Origin: Echinometra lucunter
Taxonomy: Eukaryota; Echinodermata; Echinoidea; Camarodonta; Echinometridae
Assembly: GCA_029962745.1 (NCBI GenBank)
Contig: CM057152.1
Location: 25,586,766 to 25,650,765, forward strand
Length of the DNA stretch: 64,000 nucleotides
Reading direction: 5' to 3'
In this document: piece after piece, positions 1 to 14,500 of the stretch
How positions within the stretch are numbered: position 1 is the stretch's first letter
How the letters are laid out: every line of letters begins with the position of its first letter
The notes under the pieces: generated by a model
What the model saw: the letters and a program-made list of their open reading frames with translations, nothing else
The model's database searches: none
Told to the model about the DNA's origin: nothing
Program-made: the position numbers and the translations under genes

Positions 1-660
1 TGAGTCATACGCGCATGCGCACTCCTTATGTCTATTCTGTGCAACCGACCGTCGTATATTTTTCAAACATTGTTTCACATTTTTGAAATTTAAAATTACT
101 TCCTGTGGATATTATACTTTGAAACTTTCAGACTGATATTTTTACACTATAACCCTTATGTTTATCCCATTTTCAAGTAACAAAACAAGATTTTTTAAAA
201 TCATAACAATGTTAACCAATGCCTTTAAGTTAACAAAAGTAACTTTTGTGAAAGCATGAACCCTACTACAATACTAAGACTAACGAGAAATGTAATTCGT
301 CATGTGATGTAGACGAATTAGGTGGTCTGTCATAATTTTCATTTTACAATGACATTTTGACATTGATAGTGGTGATTTCATTGGCTATCGTCTGAGAAGG
401 AGATTAGCATCACGGAAATAGGATGATATGATGTTCCAGTATCATGCAAAGTTAACCGAATAGGTTCAATAAACGTTTATTTGCGATTGGGTTGTACATG
501 AAGTACTGCACACAGCGCAATGCACTGTACACTATGCAGTATAATACATTGCAATAGACATTACAGGCAAAATAACGCAGTTATTGCATTGTTTCTGATT
601 GTATATATAAAAGTAGTCGAATAAGATGGTAATATGAACAGAGAAAAAAAGAAAGAAAAA
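1..660. other. intron 35 sequence, nothing recognised
   Basis: AT-rich; no KNTC1 exon or other conserved frame found. attaggtggtctgtcat at 317-333 recurs inverted at 1377-1393, beside a small hairpin (1362-1389). Confidence 0.5.
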
Positions 661-666
661 AAAAAA

Positions 667-739
667 GGGCCCCGCTGTCGCCGGGAGTCAAACCGGGGAC
701 CTTGAGCAAGTGCTTTACCTATAGACCAGAATGTGGCCC
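667..739 (-). repeat. tRNA-like sequence (SINE head or tRNA pseudogene)
   Basis: 73 bases, the length of a tRNA. On the minus strand it starts GGGCC and ends GGCCC (acceptor-stem pairing). It has an A box TGGTCTATAGG fitting TRGYNNANNNG and a B box GGTTTGACTCC with one mismatch to GGTTCGANNCC. CCGG/CCGG flank the T loop. A long T-rich run follows downstream, as a Pol III terminator would. The degenerate B box argues for a SINE or pseudogene. Confidence 0.45.
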
Positions 740-1494
740 ATAGAGATAACACGTAGATGGAAATTGGGTTTCCTATATCGTATCTTCCAGTTAAAATTTC
801 GATCTGTTCCCGACATCTGATTAAAAAATAAATGGCACACTTAAGATAGAGAATTTTCTCAGCTACAACATACTCGAAGCTGGGCGAAAGTTGAGCAGAA
901 ATAACGGAGCTGTTGCTCAAAAAAGATGGGAATGTAGAATCAAGAATTAAGAAAAGGTCATATCCTATAGATAATACACGCAAAATGTGAAAAATTGACA
1001 TGCCTCCATTTATCGTAAGAGTAGACCATGATGCCATTGTCAAACTGAAAAAAAAGGGGAAAAAAAGATGAAATTGTTCAGACTGATATGAATGTTCATC
1101 ATGCCAATTTTGAAGAAGAAATCACTTTCCGTTAAGAAGATATGATCAAGACATGATATTCAAAAAATGGCACCTGGATGACGTTACGATGACCCGATGA
1201 ACTTGGAAATAAATTAAAATCTGAGATTTTGTAATGACGGATGATTAATGAAAATTTGACAAAAAATGATTGAGCCAGTTCTGAGATCTCGACTGCACAA
1301 AAAAGTGGGTACCACTTAAGAGAATAATAATAATGAAAGAAAATTCTGACGAAATTAAGAGGGTGATCTGTCATAGATGACAGACCACCTAATAAGACTA
1401 ATAACATGAGCCTTTCACATCATGACCACCACCACCTGATAATGTGTATGTTGATGAGCACATTCATCTATCTCGACAATGTTATGTAATCTGA
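740..1494. other. intron 35 sequence, short hairpin only
   Basis: The only structure seen is the hairpin ggtgatctgtcatagatgac agaccacc near 1362-1390. Open frames on the minus strand lack any recognisable family pattern. Confidence 0.5.
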
Positions 1495-1583
1495 CGGACC
1501 ACAGATGGATGAACGGATGACAGACGAACGCCACTAAGGATCCCTTAGTCTCACTCCACCTTTGGTGGCTTGACGAAAATAGG
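1495..1583 (+). repeat. 3' end of pearl-like family 2 repeat
   Basis: A degraded ACGG-type stretch, then ggatcccttagtctcactcc and a CCACC/GGTGG hairpin ending gtggcttgac. It is the same terminal block as at 31855-31898 and 33690-33733. No 5' partner is visible. Confidence 0.6.
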
Positions 1584-2226
1584 GACACAGGGTCATCATG
1601 GGTGAAAAATGGCTCTTTCTTTTTCATCCAAATAGGGACTGTCACTATCAAATAGGGACAATTGATAAGTATGCAACAGAATATGAAAATTTCAAAGCCC
1701 TACATCACCCCAAACTTTAATAACATAATCAATTCTTGTTAAGTCTAGATTTTTGCAGCCTTTCTCAAAAGTTACTTTTGCTCACTCAAATGTATAAAAA
1801 AAAATGGGGGGGGGGGGGGTAGGGGTGTCCATTGACAGAAGAGGCCTTCTGCTATCCACATGTACAAGTTTCAAGTTACAAGTTTCAAATTTTATTGATT
1901 CTGAATCCATACATATTGGATTATTCTCAACTTTTTTTTGCCAAATTCAAAAAAAATTTTGCAAAATATAGCAGTAAAAGAACAAAGTATAATATAAATA
2001 GAAAAGTATAGCAGGATTTTCACAAAAACATAACAGAATATAACAAAATATAACAGAATATGACAGATATACACTAGAATATGACAAAATATATTCGAGT
2101 AACACAACTTTTAAGTATATAACAAAACAATAAAAAAAGCAACCAAATCCCACATAAGTGGTATCCACTCTCTTTTCTACACACTTACGGACCAAGGTTA
2201 GCGCCCCTGATGAAAAAAAAAAAAAA

Positions 2227-2981
2227 ACTAGATGAATCTTCGACCACGCGTGGTCGAACTTTATACCTCCGCCAATACCAAATCAGAAATAAATGGCACT
2301 TCATGTTGATTTATTTTTCATTTATACAATGACATCTTTGACCTAGACCTTTGACCCTGTGACCCCCAAATCTAATGAGAGCATTGCCCTTTCCATATGC
2401 ATACAAGAGCCAAGTTTGTTGAACCGTCAAATGGTTACTGAGTTATCACAAGAACAAACCATTTCTATGTACATTATGACCTTTAACCTTTGACCTTGAG
2501 ACCCCCAAATCTAATCAGATCATTGCCCCTATCATATGCATACCTGTGCTAAGTTTGAGGTTGATCGGTCAAATGGTTGTTGAGTTATGGTGAAAACAAA
2601 CCATTTCTATGTACATAATGGCCTCTATGACCTTTGACCTTTGATCTTGTGACCCCCAAATCTAATCAGATCATTGTCCCTTCCATGTGCATACATGAGC
2701 CAAGTCTGAAGCCAATCTGTCAAATGGTTCTTAAGTTATCACGAGAACGAGCCATTTTTATGTGTATTATTACCTCTATGACCTTGACCTTTGACCTTGA
2801 GACTCCAAAATCTAATCAGATCATTGTCCCTCCCATATGCATACACAAGCCAAGTTTGAAGTTGATCTGTCAAACAGTTCTTAAGTTATCGCAAGAACAA
2901 AAACAGGACGGACGGACGGATGGATGACCCGAAAACATAATGCCTCCGGCAACCACCTACGGTGGGCGGAGGCATAAAAAA
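2227..2981 (+). mobile_element. pearl/HINE-like repeat, family 1, copy A
   Basis: Begins ACTAGATGAAT, then a perfect 16-bp palindrome (cgaccacgcgtggtcg, 2241-2256) and ttatacctccgcc. About four diverged 140-bp monomers follow, each with TGACCTTTGACC and catatgcatacatgagccaa. Then comes a gacggacggacgga microsatellite and a terminal hairpin tgcctccg...cggaggca (2941-2974). The start and end blocks are inverted copies. Architecture resembles non-autonomous Helitron-related 'pearl'/HINE elements of marine invertebrates. There is no coding capacity. Confidence 0.75.
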
Positions 2982-3342
2982 TCATCGCAGCGAGATCATA
3001 TATTAAAACATGTTAATCATCATAAATCCCACAGAATGAAGTTAAAGAAGAACAAATACCACTAGCTCAAGATCCCCCTCCCCCTTCAGGTGGGGAGACT
3101 TTTTCCGAGTGTAAACTTTTTGAGGGGACACAATGTAAATTATACATGTTCTGTTTTTAATTTTTTGTTTGAAAAAAGGCTGATAAAATTTCTTTCTTTC
3201 AAGGTACAAAATACATGAAAGGGCTGATCTATCAAAACCAAAGACATGAATCAAATGAACATCAGTTCAAAAGCACGCTATTGAAAAAAATAATAAAAGA
3301 GCTTCTTAAATTACATTCATTCTAGTATTTATTGGGGCATAC

Positions 3343-3462
3343 CAAGATTTTCTTGTAGTTCTGTCCAGCATTATAGACCAGCTTCTTAATCTGTTCTTTG
3401 GAAGGCTGAATGGTAAGGTGACACAGCGCTAAGAAAGTATCCACTGTACGACAGCTGAATAT
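3343..3462 (-). CDS. KNTC1: KNTC1 exon 35 (last exon in window)
   Basis: Residues 1282-1321, phase 0: IFSCRTVDTFLALCHLTIQP then SKEQIKKLVYNAGQNYKKIL. Human: 'VFNCRLVDLDLALGYCTLLPQKDVFENLWKLIDKAWQNYDKIL' in two pieces, from memory. Acceptor cctcctctccag, donor TTG|gtatgc. Read through the donor, the frame gives VCPNKY and a stop at 3322 with AATAAA inside. I treat this as intronic because the family continues for several hundred residues. Confidence 0.93.
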
Positions 3463-5532
3463 CTGGAGAGGAGGAATGTATCAAGCACACCAATTATTTC
3501 ATTGCAGGGTTAGTAGCAGAAGTTGAAAATGTGTAAGTATGCAATCTGTCATAATCTGATTAAATTCAAAACTGATGTTAATTGTGACAAGAAAATGAAT
3601 GCTTCCTGCAGTTTTGTTGGTTCACTTACATGTAATGTATTACTGTGTACTATCTGAGGTGAACATTTTATTGAAATCATAATCCTTTCATTCCAAACAA
3701 TGCCAAAAGCTATAATAGCACTTAAGTGACTAGGCCTTCCATGTTACATAAGAGGGAATAATGGAACCAAAACAAGTCATGCCCTGGCCAAGTGAACTGC
3801 TTAATCTGGTAATCTGGAATTATATGCCTGCCATCCATTTCCAGTCTAACTGCTCACGATGGTGGTTTCCTGCGTACTATGATTAACCTCTTTAGTTCAA
3901 TGAGAAATATTATACTCTGTACTCTTGTTTGTATGCTTTATATTATGGTTACTATATGATATCACTTTACATGATCTTTTATTTATGTATGCATGTACCG
4001 GTATAACTTTGTATTTGTTAGAATGCAGAAATAAAAGCAATCAAACAATCAAACGAACAAATAGGAGTAGGAGTTTGTGGATGCACCATGTAATGGGGGG
4101 GGGGGGGGAGGAGGGTAGTCCTGAAAAGGACTTTTGATATCCTTTGTACAAGAGTTCTGATAAGAATTTCAGGGCCAGCATTCTGAAAATTGCTTTAAAT
4201 TTATCTTATCTTCACTCTAATTGTCATAACAAATTTCAAAGATGAACTTATGACTGGTTTGAACTGCACAAAATTGCATCCATGGACCAGCATACAAGTC
4301 CAAAGTGGGCAGTGTAAGCCAATGGCGTACCTTATTTCTGATTGCTATGACAATTAAAATAAGGTAAAAGATAAAACAGCTTTCAGAATACAACCCCAGG
4401 TTTTGAGCACATTTTGGTCCGAAGTACAAAATGTTGCAAACTTTGAAACCAAACACCTAGGCATCGCAAATCTGGTGTCAAAAGATGCACAAGATTCAAA
4501 AGAAAAGTTTTGAAATGTCACAGCAGAATTTGTTCATGTTGTGGAAATATTGCACAAAATGTCGAGGCAGGGTGGATTCCACTGCCCTGCCATTTTAGGG
4601 TTAACCCTGATAGAGCCAGGGGCCACTATGTCCTCCCTCAACGTTTTCATTTTGCAAGACAAATTCATGACGCAAAAAGCTTTCACCGCAACCTTTCATG
4701 ACCTTTTTTTGCTCAAATCTCGGGCATGTGGTTCCAAAGCTTTGAACAATTGCTCGAAAACGTGATTCCATGTATAATTTCAATACAAATTGTGTTTTCA
4801 GCCCAAATTAAAAAATGCATGATTATTTTTGATTTTTTTTAACAGATTAAAATCAATAAATTTTATGCTGTTTACAATCACAAAAGTGGCACTAACAAAC
4901 TTCATCCAAAAAAAAAATCAAAAGGTAAAAACACAAAGAAATGCATAAGAGATTTTAAAAAACAATGAAACATATAAGAAAATATGATACCATAATTTTT
5001 AAGAGTAAATTTGCTATTAAGAATACTACAAAAAGTATCTTGACCAAAAATTAACATATTTGGAACTTTATTTAGTGATTCAGAGTAAAAAGTCTTATTT
5101 CATGCATGAATTATAATTAATGAATTAAATGAGTTAAGGTGATGGGGCTGGTAGAAATAAACAGGAGCAGCATATTTCTAGCCACAATTTGAATATATTA
5201 GTAAAATGGTCATTTCAATATGCCTCTTTCAGAACAATTAATTCAGTATATGTAAACTGATCATCAAAAAAGGATATTACACTGTATACCATTAAATCCA
5301 TAAAACTTCAAATAATGCATAAATGATTAATTTCTTACTTCAGAGGTTAGATATGGTCAATTTATCAATGTAATAGTAATGCTAACAATATCAAGCTCTC
5401 GTCTGTGTTACCTTGTTCAGTAAAATGGATGAAAGAGTTGCCATGTTCTGCTTTGCAACAGGCACAACCTTTGCCATTTCTTCAATCTCTTTTTCTATTG
5501 ATGCTGTAGTATCCTGCAGTAAAAAAAAATAA

Positions 5533-5563
<31 letters not shown>

Positions 5564-8500
5564 CGTGTAAGAAATTGCTATCATTATAAATTAAAATGTG
5601 TAAATTCTAACATGGACTGATGTGCCAGTAATAGCAATGCAAGTACACATGTACATATACGTGTACCAGTATCTTTAATATATTCTTGACTTTATATGCC
5701 TCAGTCAGAATATTCAGTATCACCCCTTCCCTTAGAATCCTCTCATCATCATCATTCACAACAGTATCATAATCATCATCATCACCATTATCATCATCAA
5801 CATCACCGTCATTACCATCATTATCATCAACATCATCATCACCTTGGGCCCGCCCAAATTGCGGTACTCGGACACACAGTTTGTGCATTTACACCTACGA
5901 ATTCAGGCCAGCCTAAATGAAAACATGTAAATATTTTGTATGGCTCGCACACGATCGAATGATCAACATTCTACTACGTCATAATGTTAAAAGTAACTGG
6001 TGGACGTATACCACTATGACATCATAATAGTATATCTTTTGTGATGAATTTGGTACTGCATTTGAGCTGTTTGCGTTTATACCAAAAATAGGCCGGCCCG
6101 AGACTTTCTCAAGAGATGGTCAAAAAAACGGTCATGCATTTGGTACTCAATTTGGTTTTTGTGCGTTTACATCAAAATTTGGGCCGGCCTGAGGCCAACC
6201 CAAAGCTAGATGTAAACGGGGTCACAGTTGCCAAGACACCAATATCATATTCATCTTTCCAGCCAAGCACCTTTTTAGTCAGATCTACACAATGCCAAAC
6301 ACACCAAAATAACTTCTGCATCACACCAGGTACTCACTCACCACCTGGATGGTAAGGAGCATTTGAGATAAAAAAACACCATCTTGCGCAAGAATTAAAG
6401 TCTATGCCCAGGCTTGGCAATATAGAAATCAAACTGATGACTCTTGCATCTCGAGTCAAGTTTCTAAATCACTGTACAACACCTTTACACCTCCAATAAA
6501 CCTTGTAACTGAAAGTCAATCCTGCAATGCTTGAGTGCAAAACAACCCCAACAGTAAATATACCTTAAGGCTTGTTCAAATATGAAGCGACAAATCCCCA
6601 AAACATTTTCAGTGTTCAGATATGGCGCAACAAAATCACCCCACTTTATGTTAATGAATGCACATTAACGTATCAACTCTCAAATAAAAGAGCGCTTTGT
6701 CAAAAGTTGCACAGACATACTCATGACAACATGTTTTGCGCTAACTTTTCAAGAATTTTATTGGTCCACAGCTTTTTGCAGCCAGGGGATAAAAAAATGT
6801 CTCCTACCTCAGCGACATTTTTTTTTGTTGCCTCATATTCCACAGACGTGTGCACTAAAATGTTGCGGGGATTTGTCACCTCATATCTGAACAAGCCTTA
6901 AGTCACACCAAGGAGACCAACACTAGATTGACAACAGTCCGAACAAAATATTACATTACCTCTCATACAAAATTTTTAGTCAGTTTAGAATTGGTCTGTC
7001 CCAGTTTGACTAAGGTAAAATGTCTTAAGAACCTTCTACTTAGTTAAGAATTGAACAAGTAATCGCAATTGTGAACCACAAGGTCTAGCACTATTCCACA
7101 ATGCCAGGCTTGTACCCTTTCAGGTACCTACCTCATCTTGTGAAGGTCTGTGGCTAGTGTTGACTGAGAGATAAACTAGGGAAGTAGAAAGCATCTCCAT
7201 GACATAATGGAAGGCTAGGCCACACTGGTTATGCTCCTTGAGTGTTTGACACAGGTACTTTGTAGATGAAACAACATGGCTGATGTAACCCAACTGTACA
7301 TCTTCTTCTTCATTACTCTCTCCTCTGTCTGTTACATTTATAATCAAGAGATAATAGTTTAATTAATACCAGATCATATCAATACCTAAATAGAGACTTT
7401 GGATTTTTGAAGTCTTATCTGAAACAGTCCTTTATTCAAAAGCATACAGTACACAAACATTTTTCCTTTTCTTCATGTTTTTCTGGCTATCTGTAGCCTT
7501 ATTTCTTATATTCTTTTTTTTCAGATTCATAATGCATATCATATACTACAGTCCAAAATTCTAATCCTCTGATTGATCAAATTGCAGGCATGAAGTGCAT
7601 GACCGACTAATGCATATTATAGTTGGCTGCTTTGAGAGGGCATGGTTATTGAAATTAATTGAAACAATCATTAATCCACAATTGTAAATAACCCACAAAA
7701 AATGCATGCTCGAAGTAAACAATCCATTGTTCCACACATAAAACAAACATGTACATAGCACAACATGAAAGCAGCATGTGCAGGCAACACATCCTATCCA
7801 TGCACAAGTGAAAAAAATGAATTTCTATTATTTCTCTTTTCTTAAAACCCCACCAGATTTCAGTACAGCCCCACATGTGTGTTGATGTTGTTGATGTATT
7901 TAGTCTAACAAGGGATCATTCTTCACATTCAAAACTCGGTCTTTCAGAGCCAATTAGGAATGGATAATTTCTCTTCATATTGTTAGTTTACGATCAAATT
8001 AAACCACTTTCATGAAAATATGGACACTGGAAGGGCATTCCAAGATGCGAAATTCTGGCAATAGTTGTGAAGTTGTTAGCAGGATGGTTGTGAGGAAGTT
8101 TTTTTTTTTTTTTTTTTTTAAATCTATTTTAAACAGTTAAACATAACCATCCATGTTTTCAAATGGGTTAATTGTTTTGCAAAGAAACCTTTAATGAATA
8201 AGCCCTAAACTTAATACATTTCAAAAGGTACATTTTGAAGAAAAAAAATATACTATTTTAAGAATCCACACACGGGATAGGGTGCTCAAAACAAATGGTG
8301 ACTGCTTATTTTTCAAGTCAAGACTACACAGCCTACATATTCTTCTTGCCAAGTAGAAATCCTACCTTGGACTAAAACTGGTTGTCCCGACACTCTGGCC
8401 TGTTGGAGGGGAAGAGCATCTTTAGGCCTGACCTTAGGTTGACAAGCAAGAGCAAACTCAGCAGCTACAGGGATCACATCCTGAGAAGAGAGGACTAAGG

Positions 8501-11500
8501 AATCTTCCTTGAAGAATGCATCAAAGGTGTACTCCTGGTAGGGGTCTTTCTTGCTCTCAGCAGCCCCAATCTGAAACATAACATTATTTCACCATTGTCA
8601 ATACAAACTATTTCAAAAATCTTTTTACAAAATATCTATAAGCCTGATCCTAGGCTGATGGTGTGTAAGCCATAAAGCAAATTCCGGTAAGAATCTTAAT
8701 TTTCTTGAAGATGCTTAAACATGAATATATATATTTTTTCCCTCCTTTTTCATATTTTTCCATACTGTCATAATTTATAAACCTTGTATTTTTTTGTGTA
8801 TTTCTAGGGTTATAAACCCTTCTGCCCTACTCTGACAAAAGGAAGCAAGTGACAACAGTGACATTTCCTGTAAAAGATCAAAATGTATGTCATTTACACT
8901 GACGTCAATGCTATACCATGATGTCTTGCCAAACATATATCTTAGCAGGATGAGGGTTCATGCATGAAATTTGGCCTGGAAGAAGGGCACACTAGTACCA
9001 ACTCCTTTCCCTCCCCTTCCCAAACAAGAAGAATGCATCATTCAAAACTTTCATATTCAATACTAGCATGTAATACATGAAAATCCCCCAAAATAAGGTT
9101 TCTGAATTCAGTTCAGTGATAAAATTTCACGTTTTTAACAAGATGAATGTGACTGCATCTCCCAAATGTCTTCACCTATATTCAGTTTACTTAATTGCTC
9201 ATGGAAATATTCTTCATTACCTGTACAGATATACCATAGTCTCCACTCTCACACTGGTCACACAAGTCCTTTAAAGAACGAATCTTGGTGGAAAGATCCA
9301 AGCAGTCAACAAGCAAATCTATGACCAAAAAGCAAACAAACAATTCATCTCATTTTGGAAAGGTTACAGAATCATAAACAATTTCTCCATAAAGACATAT
9401 CTTGAATACATTTTTTCCATGAAAATGTACTGCTAATGACTCCAACTCTCACTCCAGTAACTGGTCATACAACGAATCCTGGTGGAAAGATCTAAACAAT
9501 TCTATGAAGAAAAAAAAAACACTTCATTTCAAATAAGTTTAAACAATCATTGCAAGGAAAATCTCAATCAAGATATATTTAGAATAAATATTTTTCAAAT
9601 CATCAAAAATTGAATAGTTCTTTGCTCATAATGAAGTCATAACCTGTTATCCATAAGAGCCATGGTTAAATTCATATAGACATATTTCAGAAGGCAGTCT
9701 CTACAGACAGGTAATCTCACTCTACAGGTCTCAAGAGAAGCATTGCTTAAAACAAGACAACAACAAAAACAAAAAATCTCAAAAGAGAGGTGGTGTGGTC
9801 AAATACATATTGATTAAAATTCCAAAAAGCGATAAGAAAATCATTATCAATAGGTAAACTTACCTGGTGCTCCAATATATACTCTGGCAACAATTGCTTG
9901 AGGCTTTTTATTTCATGCCAAAATATAGGGTTAGGGTTGCCACTGGTTTGTAATCTAAGGTTAGAGTTAGGATTAGGCATACTGTTTAGGGCCAGGGATG
10001 AAGCTACATGACACCCTTATGTACAAATTTGGCTAATTTAAGAAATTGACATAAGTAATTGTTGCAGGAGCCTATGCTGCCAAGCACGTACCTGGGTGAC
10101 ATGAAGCAGTTGCTTCCTGGATGAGGTCCAGGAGTTGGTTGATGACATCACCAGCTGATGACCCACTCAAAATGTCATGTCCACTGGCAAGCTGACTGCA
10201 GATGGTGTGGGAGACCCGGTAGAGAGTGTATGCCACCTCAGCAGAACAGTCAGGCTCACATAAATCACTACATGGACAGAGGAACAAGGTATTAATCACA
10301 GAGAGAGAGGGGGGGTATGAGTGAGAAAAAGGAGGTAAGAGGAAAGAACAGATGGACAGAGTGATTTATAAAGTTGCAAAAAGAAAACAAACGACAGAGA
10401 AGCGATATAAATAGAGAACAGAAATCAGGATGAAAACAGATTTGAAAAGAAATAAACAGATAAAAAGTATGGACCAAGATGAACGACAAAGGGGGGGGGG
10501 GGGGCAATAGGCCATACCAGGGTTATGAATAAAAGCATGTAAGGAACACAGAAAGAGGTTGAAAGAAGAGGTAAAGTGAGAGGAAAACAAAATACAGATT
10601 ACAAATTAGAATGGAACGGTGTCTGATAGAAAAAAACCACCACAATGTACATTCCGATTTATCATAAGTTGGATTTTTTTTCCCCTTAGTGTTGCAGAAG
10701 TTTATGTGTCAAAGTTAAAATAGAGAAGAAACCTCAATTATGATAAGCTCTTTCCAGTCTATTACTTGCGTTAAAAAACAACAAAAATAATAAAAAGAAT
10801 AGAAATTTCATGGCTCATTATTCTTTCCTATTCTCAATAAAAAGTGTTGAAATAAAAAAAAGTCAAATTATTAAACAATCAATGAAATAATTTTTTCAAT
10901 TTCACGAATAAGACAAATGGGAGCATCTGCTCTATGCCTCCTCCTACATTAGGTAACTTCATTTTGATAACCAGAATTAAAAATATATTAAAACAACATA
11001 TTTACATGTTAAATGACCTCTTTGACCTTTGACATAATAACACAAGTCTCATCACTTCACCTCCTCATACTCATGCATACAAAATAGTTGAAATATAGTG
11101 ATAATACAACTAACAAATCTTTTAACTTTACGCATATTGCCTTCTATGGTAGACATGCCAACCCTTTATCGAGTTCTGCAGTATTATTATATCTGAAAAG
11201 AGGTATTATGAGTGGAAAAAGAATACATATCCCTACTTTCTGGCAATAGAACTGTACAGTAACAAAAGTTCAGGACAAACAGTAATTTCCTTGAAACCTG
11301 CACTATTTTCCCTTTAAAACGGTACAAAAAACTGCAGAAAATGAACAGTTGGCATCATTGCTATGACCTTTGACCTTTGACCTGCTAAACCAAAAATCAT
11401 ATCGGTCTGTCTCACTATAGTGATGCCTACTAGCACCCAGTTTAAAGTTCATATCTCAAAGGGTTCTTGAGATATTGCTTAACAAGGCAAAACACATGAA

Positions 11501-14500
11501 TTTCAGATGTTGACTTCTGTGACCTTTTATCCACATACTCCAAAATCAAATCTGGGGAGCGTTTCATGAAAGGACTTGTCGGATGCTTTATCTGACAAAG
11601 TCTGTTTTATACGACAGTTGCCATAGTAACAATGCTTCTCAGCCAATCAAAATCAAGGAAAGATGTCAGCTCTGACAACTTGCCAGACAACAAATGTTGA
11701 TGAAATGCTCCCCAGGTTGTCTTCTTATGTGAAACAAACTAGCACCGAATTTGAAGTTTACACCTCAACAGGTCCTTAAGATATTGAATTAATGAAAAAA
11801 ACAGAACGGACAAACGGACAACCAGAAAACACAATATTTCCAGCACCACCTTTGGTAGCTGGAGGTACCAAATAATCTTTTGTCAGTTTACAAATAATCA
11901 AATATAAAACAATGACTGTGGGAAGATGAAATCACATACAGCATTGAAAAATAGGCTATTCTGTAATCAATTCCTAACCTTAACCCAAATGATACTCTCT
12001 CACCTGCAAATGGTAATAGCAGTAGTGATTTCTCCAGTCTGAGCAGCCTTGAAAGCTACCTCACCCCTCAGCTCATTGGCTGACACACCAAGAATCTCAC
12101 CAAGCCTACCAGGAAGAAAACATGGAAATATACAAAGAATTTTACATCCTCCTCTTACACTGCTGTAAATTTCTTATGAGGTAAGGGTAAGAGGTGTATG
12201 AGAATGAGAATCTAACAATGCCTCCCGTAGTGTCTTGTTTCTGATAGGGACCTACTACAGTATCATTATAAGACACAATTGGATCACAAATGGGAAGAGT
12301 CTACACGGTCTTTAACATGCAATCTTGGAATCTGACTTTATTGTCTTGCTCACAGATCTGCACATCCATATTGCCACGAGCATGCAACAATGAATAGAAA
12401 CAGAACTTTAAGGATACTACACCTCCATGGAAAAAAAAACATAGCCTATGACTTGGCTAATATCTCAAACGTCATTCTAAAAAAAAACTAGCAGGAAAAT
12501 GGATAATTTGAACTCAACAGTTTCTTAGTACTCACCTCAAAACTCTGACAAAGTTTCCTGGTTTGAGGTCCCTAGACTTCCTCTCAGCAGCAGAATTCTG
12601 AAAAGAAAAGCAGCATTCAAAATCTCAACAACATTAATGCTATTTACGTGAGACTGTCAGTGGATGAACACTTTTTGCAGGGAAGGCAAAAGAAAAGGCA
12701 GGCAAGAAATATTTAGTCATTCTCTTGTAGAATATTTTAAGGTGATTATACTTTCTTGTAAATTTGCCTCAATTTCCTACACAAGTTTTAAGAATATGGG
12801 ATCCGGAATATCCCACACTCTAGTAATTCATTTGATTAAAGTGATGGTATTAATCATTCTTGATGTAAGAAAGGAATCATCAAAATAATTCACTGCAAGT
12901 GAAAGGCACACAAAAATATAAAATGCAGCATGTATCTTTAAAAATCATCAACTCATCACCTCCAAGTAAAATGAGTTCATCCCCCTACTACTCCTTTGTT
13001 CCAAATTTGAAATTCAGTATCTCAAACAAATCGTGAACAAATGCATTAATGAAAAAGTAGACAGATAGAAGGATGGATGGATGACCTGGAAAAATGGAGA
13101 ATTTACGACCAACCTTGTAGGTAGAAAGGAAGAAATTACGGGAAGAAATTATGGTCAGTGCACTAACCTCTTTCTTTCTGACTCCTGTATTAACTTCTTT
13201 ATAGTGCTCTATCACAGCTTTCCTGAGCAGCTGCAATCTGAAGACATCATTACGGTATTTACTCAATGGAACTAGAAGACCATATTCCTTCTGCAAGAAA
13301 AATTACCACTCATGTATAAAGCCTGGGCTATTTAAAAACTGCATAGCCCGGGGGGGGGGGGGGGGGGGGGGGGGCTCTTGACAGCGCTATTGGGATGAAA
13401 ATCGCAAGCACATCGCCTGTGACGTAATCTCCAAAACTGTAGCTAACTTTTCCCAAAAATATTCCACTTAATTATGGTAATTATACTAATTTATGCATGA
13501 AATTAGATTTGTGTGTGTGTGTGCTCTAAATCACTCAATCAAGCTCGAAATATGCTAATTTTCGGTCTAGATACTCTTTGCACTGTTCTTAGCAAATGTA
13601 CTTTTTTTTTTACAATCTGGTATCAAAATTAATTTATGTATTTCATTGTTTTTAAAATTTCTTTTTTTTTCGACCTTTTGATTTTTAATGTTTTTTATGA
13701 AATTTGTCAGCAACACTTCTGTGATCATAAATAGAAGAAATTAATAGATCTGAATCTGTAAAAGCAAAATTATCATAGATTTATAAATCTTAACTAAAAA
13801 AAATAATTTGTATTGAAATTATACATGAAATCATGTTTTTGAGCAATTTGGCCTGACATGCAAGTACAAAATTATACGTAGCTTAAAAACCGCGTGTCCG
13901 GGCACCCCCTAATTGATGAATGTGGATCACTTGATATTCAGAGGAAACTGCTAATAGCATGCTGACACAAAGCTAGCCATGCAATACAGCTCTATTGAAT
14001 GCTCAAGGGAGCCAGCCGTTCAATAGAGCCCAAGGCACGCTAAAATTTAAAGTGCGCGTACAGTAATCGTGTGCATACCACCTCGCAGCTCAGTAAGCAC
14101 TACACATGCGCCCATCCACTGCGAGTCACACAAAGGTAAGTAAAACAAGACCTATCTCGATCTTGGTTTCAATTTTATTTAGTTTGATTCCAAAACCACT
14201 AGATGTGTACTGTATAAACTCATAGATCTTGTGATGTATGATACAAATAAATATTCAAAGTTTTGTCATTCGTGCAATGGTTACATATATTGCATTCGGT
14301 GCAAGTTGTGCCGTCCTATTCAACGAGGCAAAGCTGAGTACCATAGAACAGCTCAACTTGCTCACCTCATGCAATATTACTAACCATCGCATTCATGAAC
14401 ATTGACTATTTCTACATCATTGAATAAATCCATGTACATGGTAAACTCTCTTTCTCTCCCTATCTTTCTCCTTCACTCTCTCTAGCTCTCTGTCTTACTT

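Noticed and set aside
561..1043. 160-codon minus-strand open frame
   Set aside because: It runs through the tRNA-like sequence and AT-rich DNA, shows no domain pattern, and has no conserved neighbours.
317..1393. Inverted 17-bp repeat as ends of a 1.1-kb element
   Set aside because: Only 17 bases match, one copy is itself part of a small hairpin, and no target duplication is visible.
2634..2927. Open frames repeating MTFDLVTPKSNQII (also at 60365, 61734, 61909)
   Set aside because: Translations of pearl-like monomers; the same frame recurs only because the DNA repeats.
3322..3342. Extension of exon 35 to a stop codon (adds VCPNKY) with an overlapping AATAAA, as the 3' end of KNTC1
   Set aside because: A good donor gtatgc follows NYKKIL, and the vertebrate protein continues for several hundred residues from exactly this point. 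A short isoform is possible but unsupported.
5607..5920. His-rich and Asp-rich open frames
   Set aside because: Translation products of a (CAT)n microsatellite.
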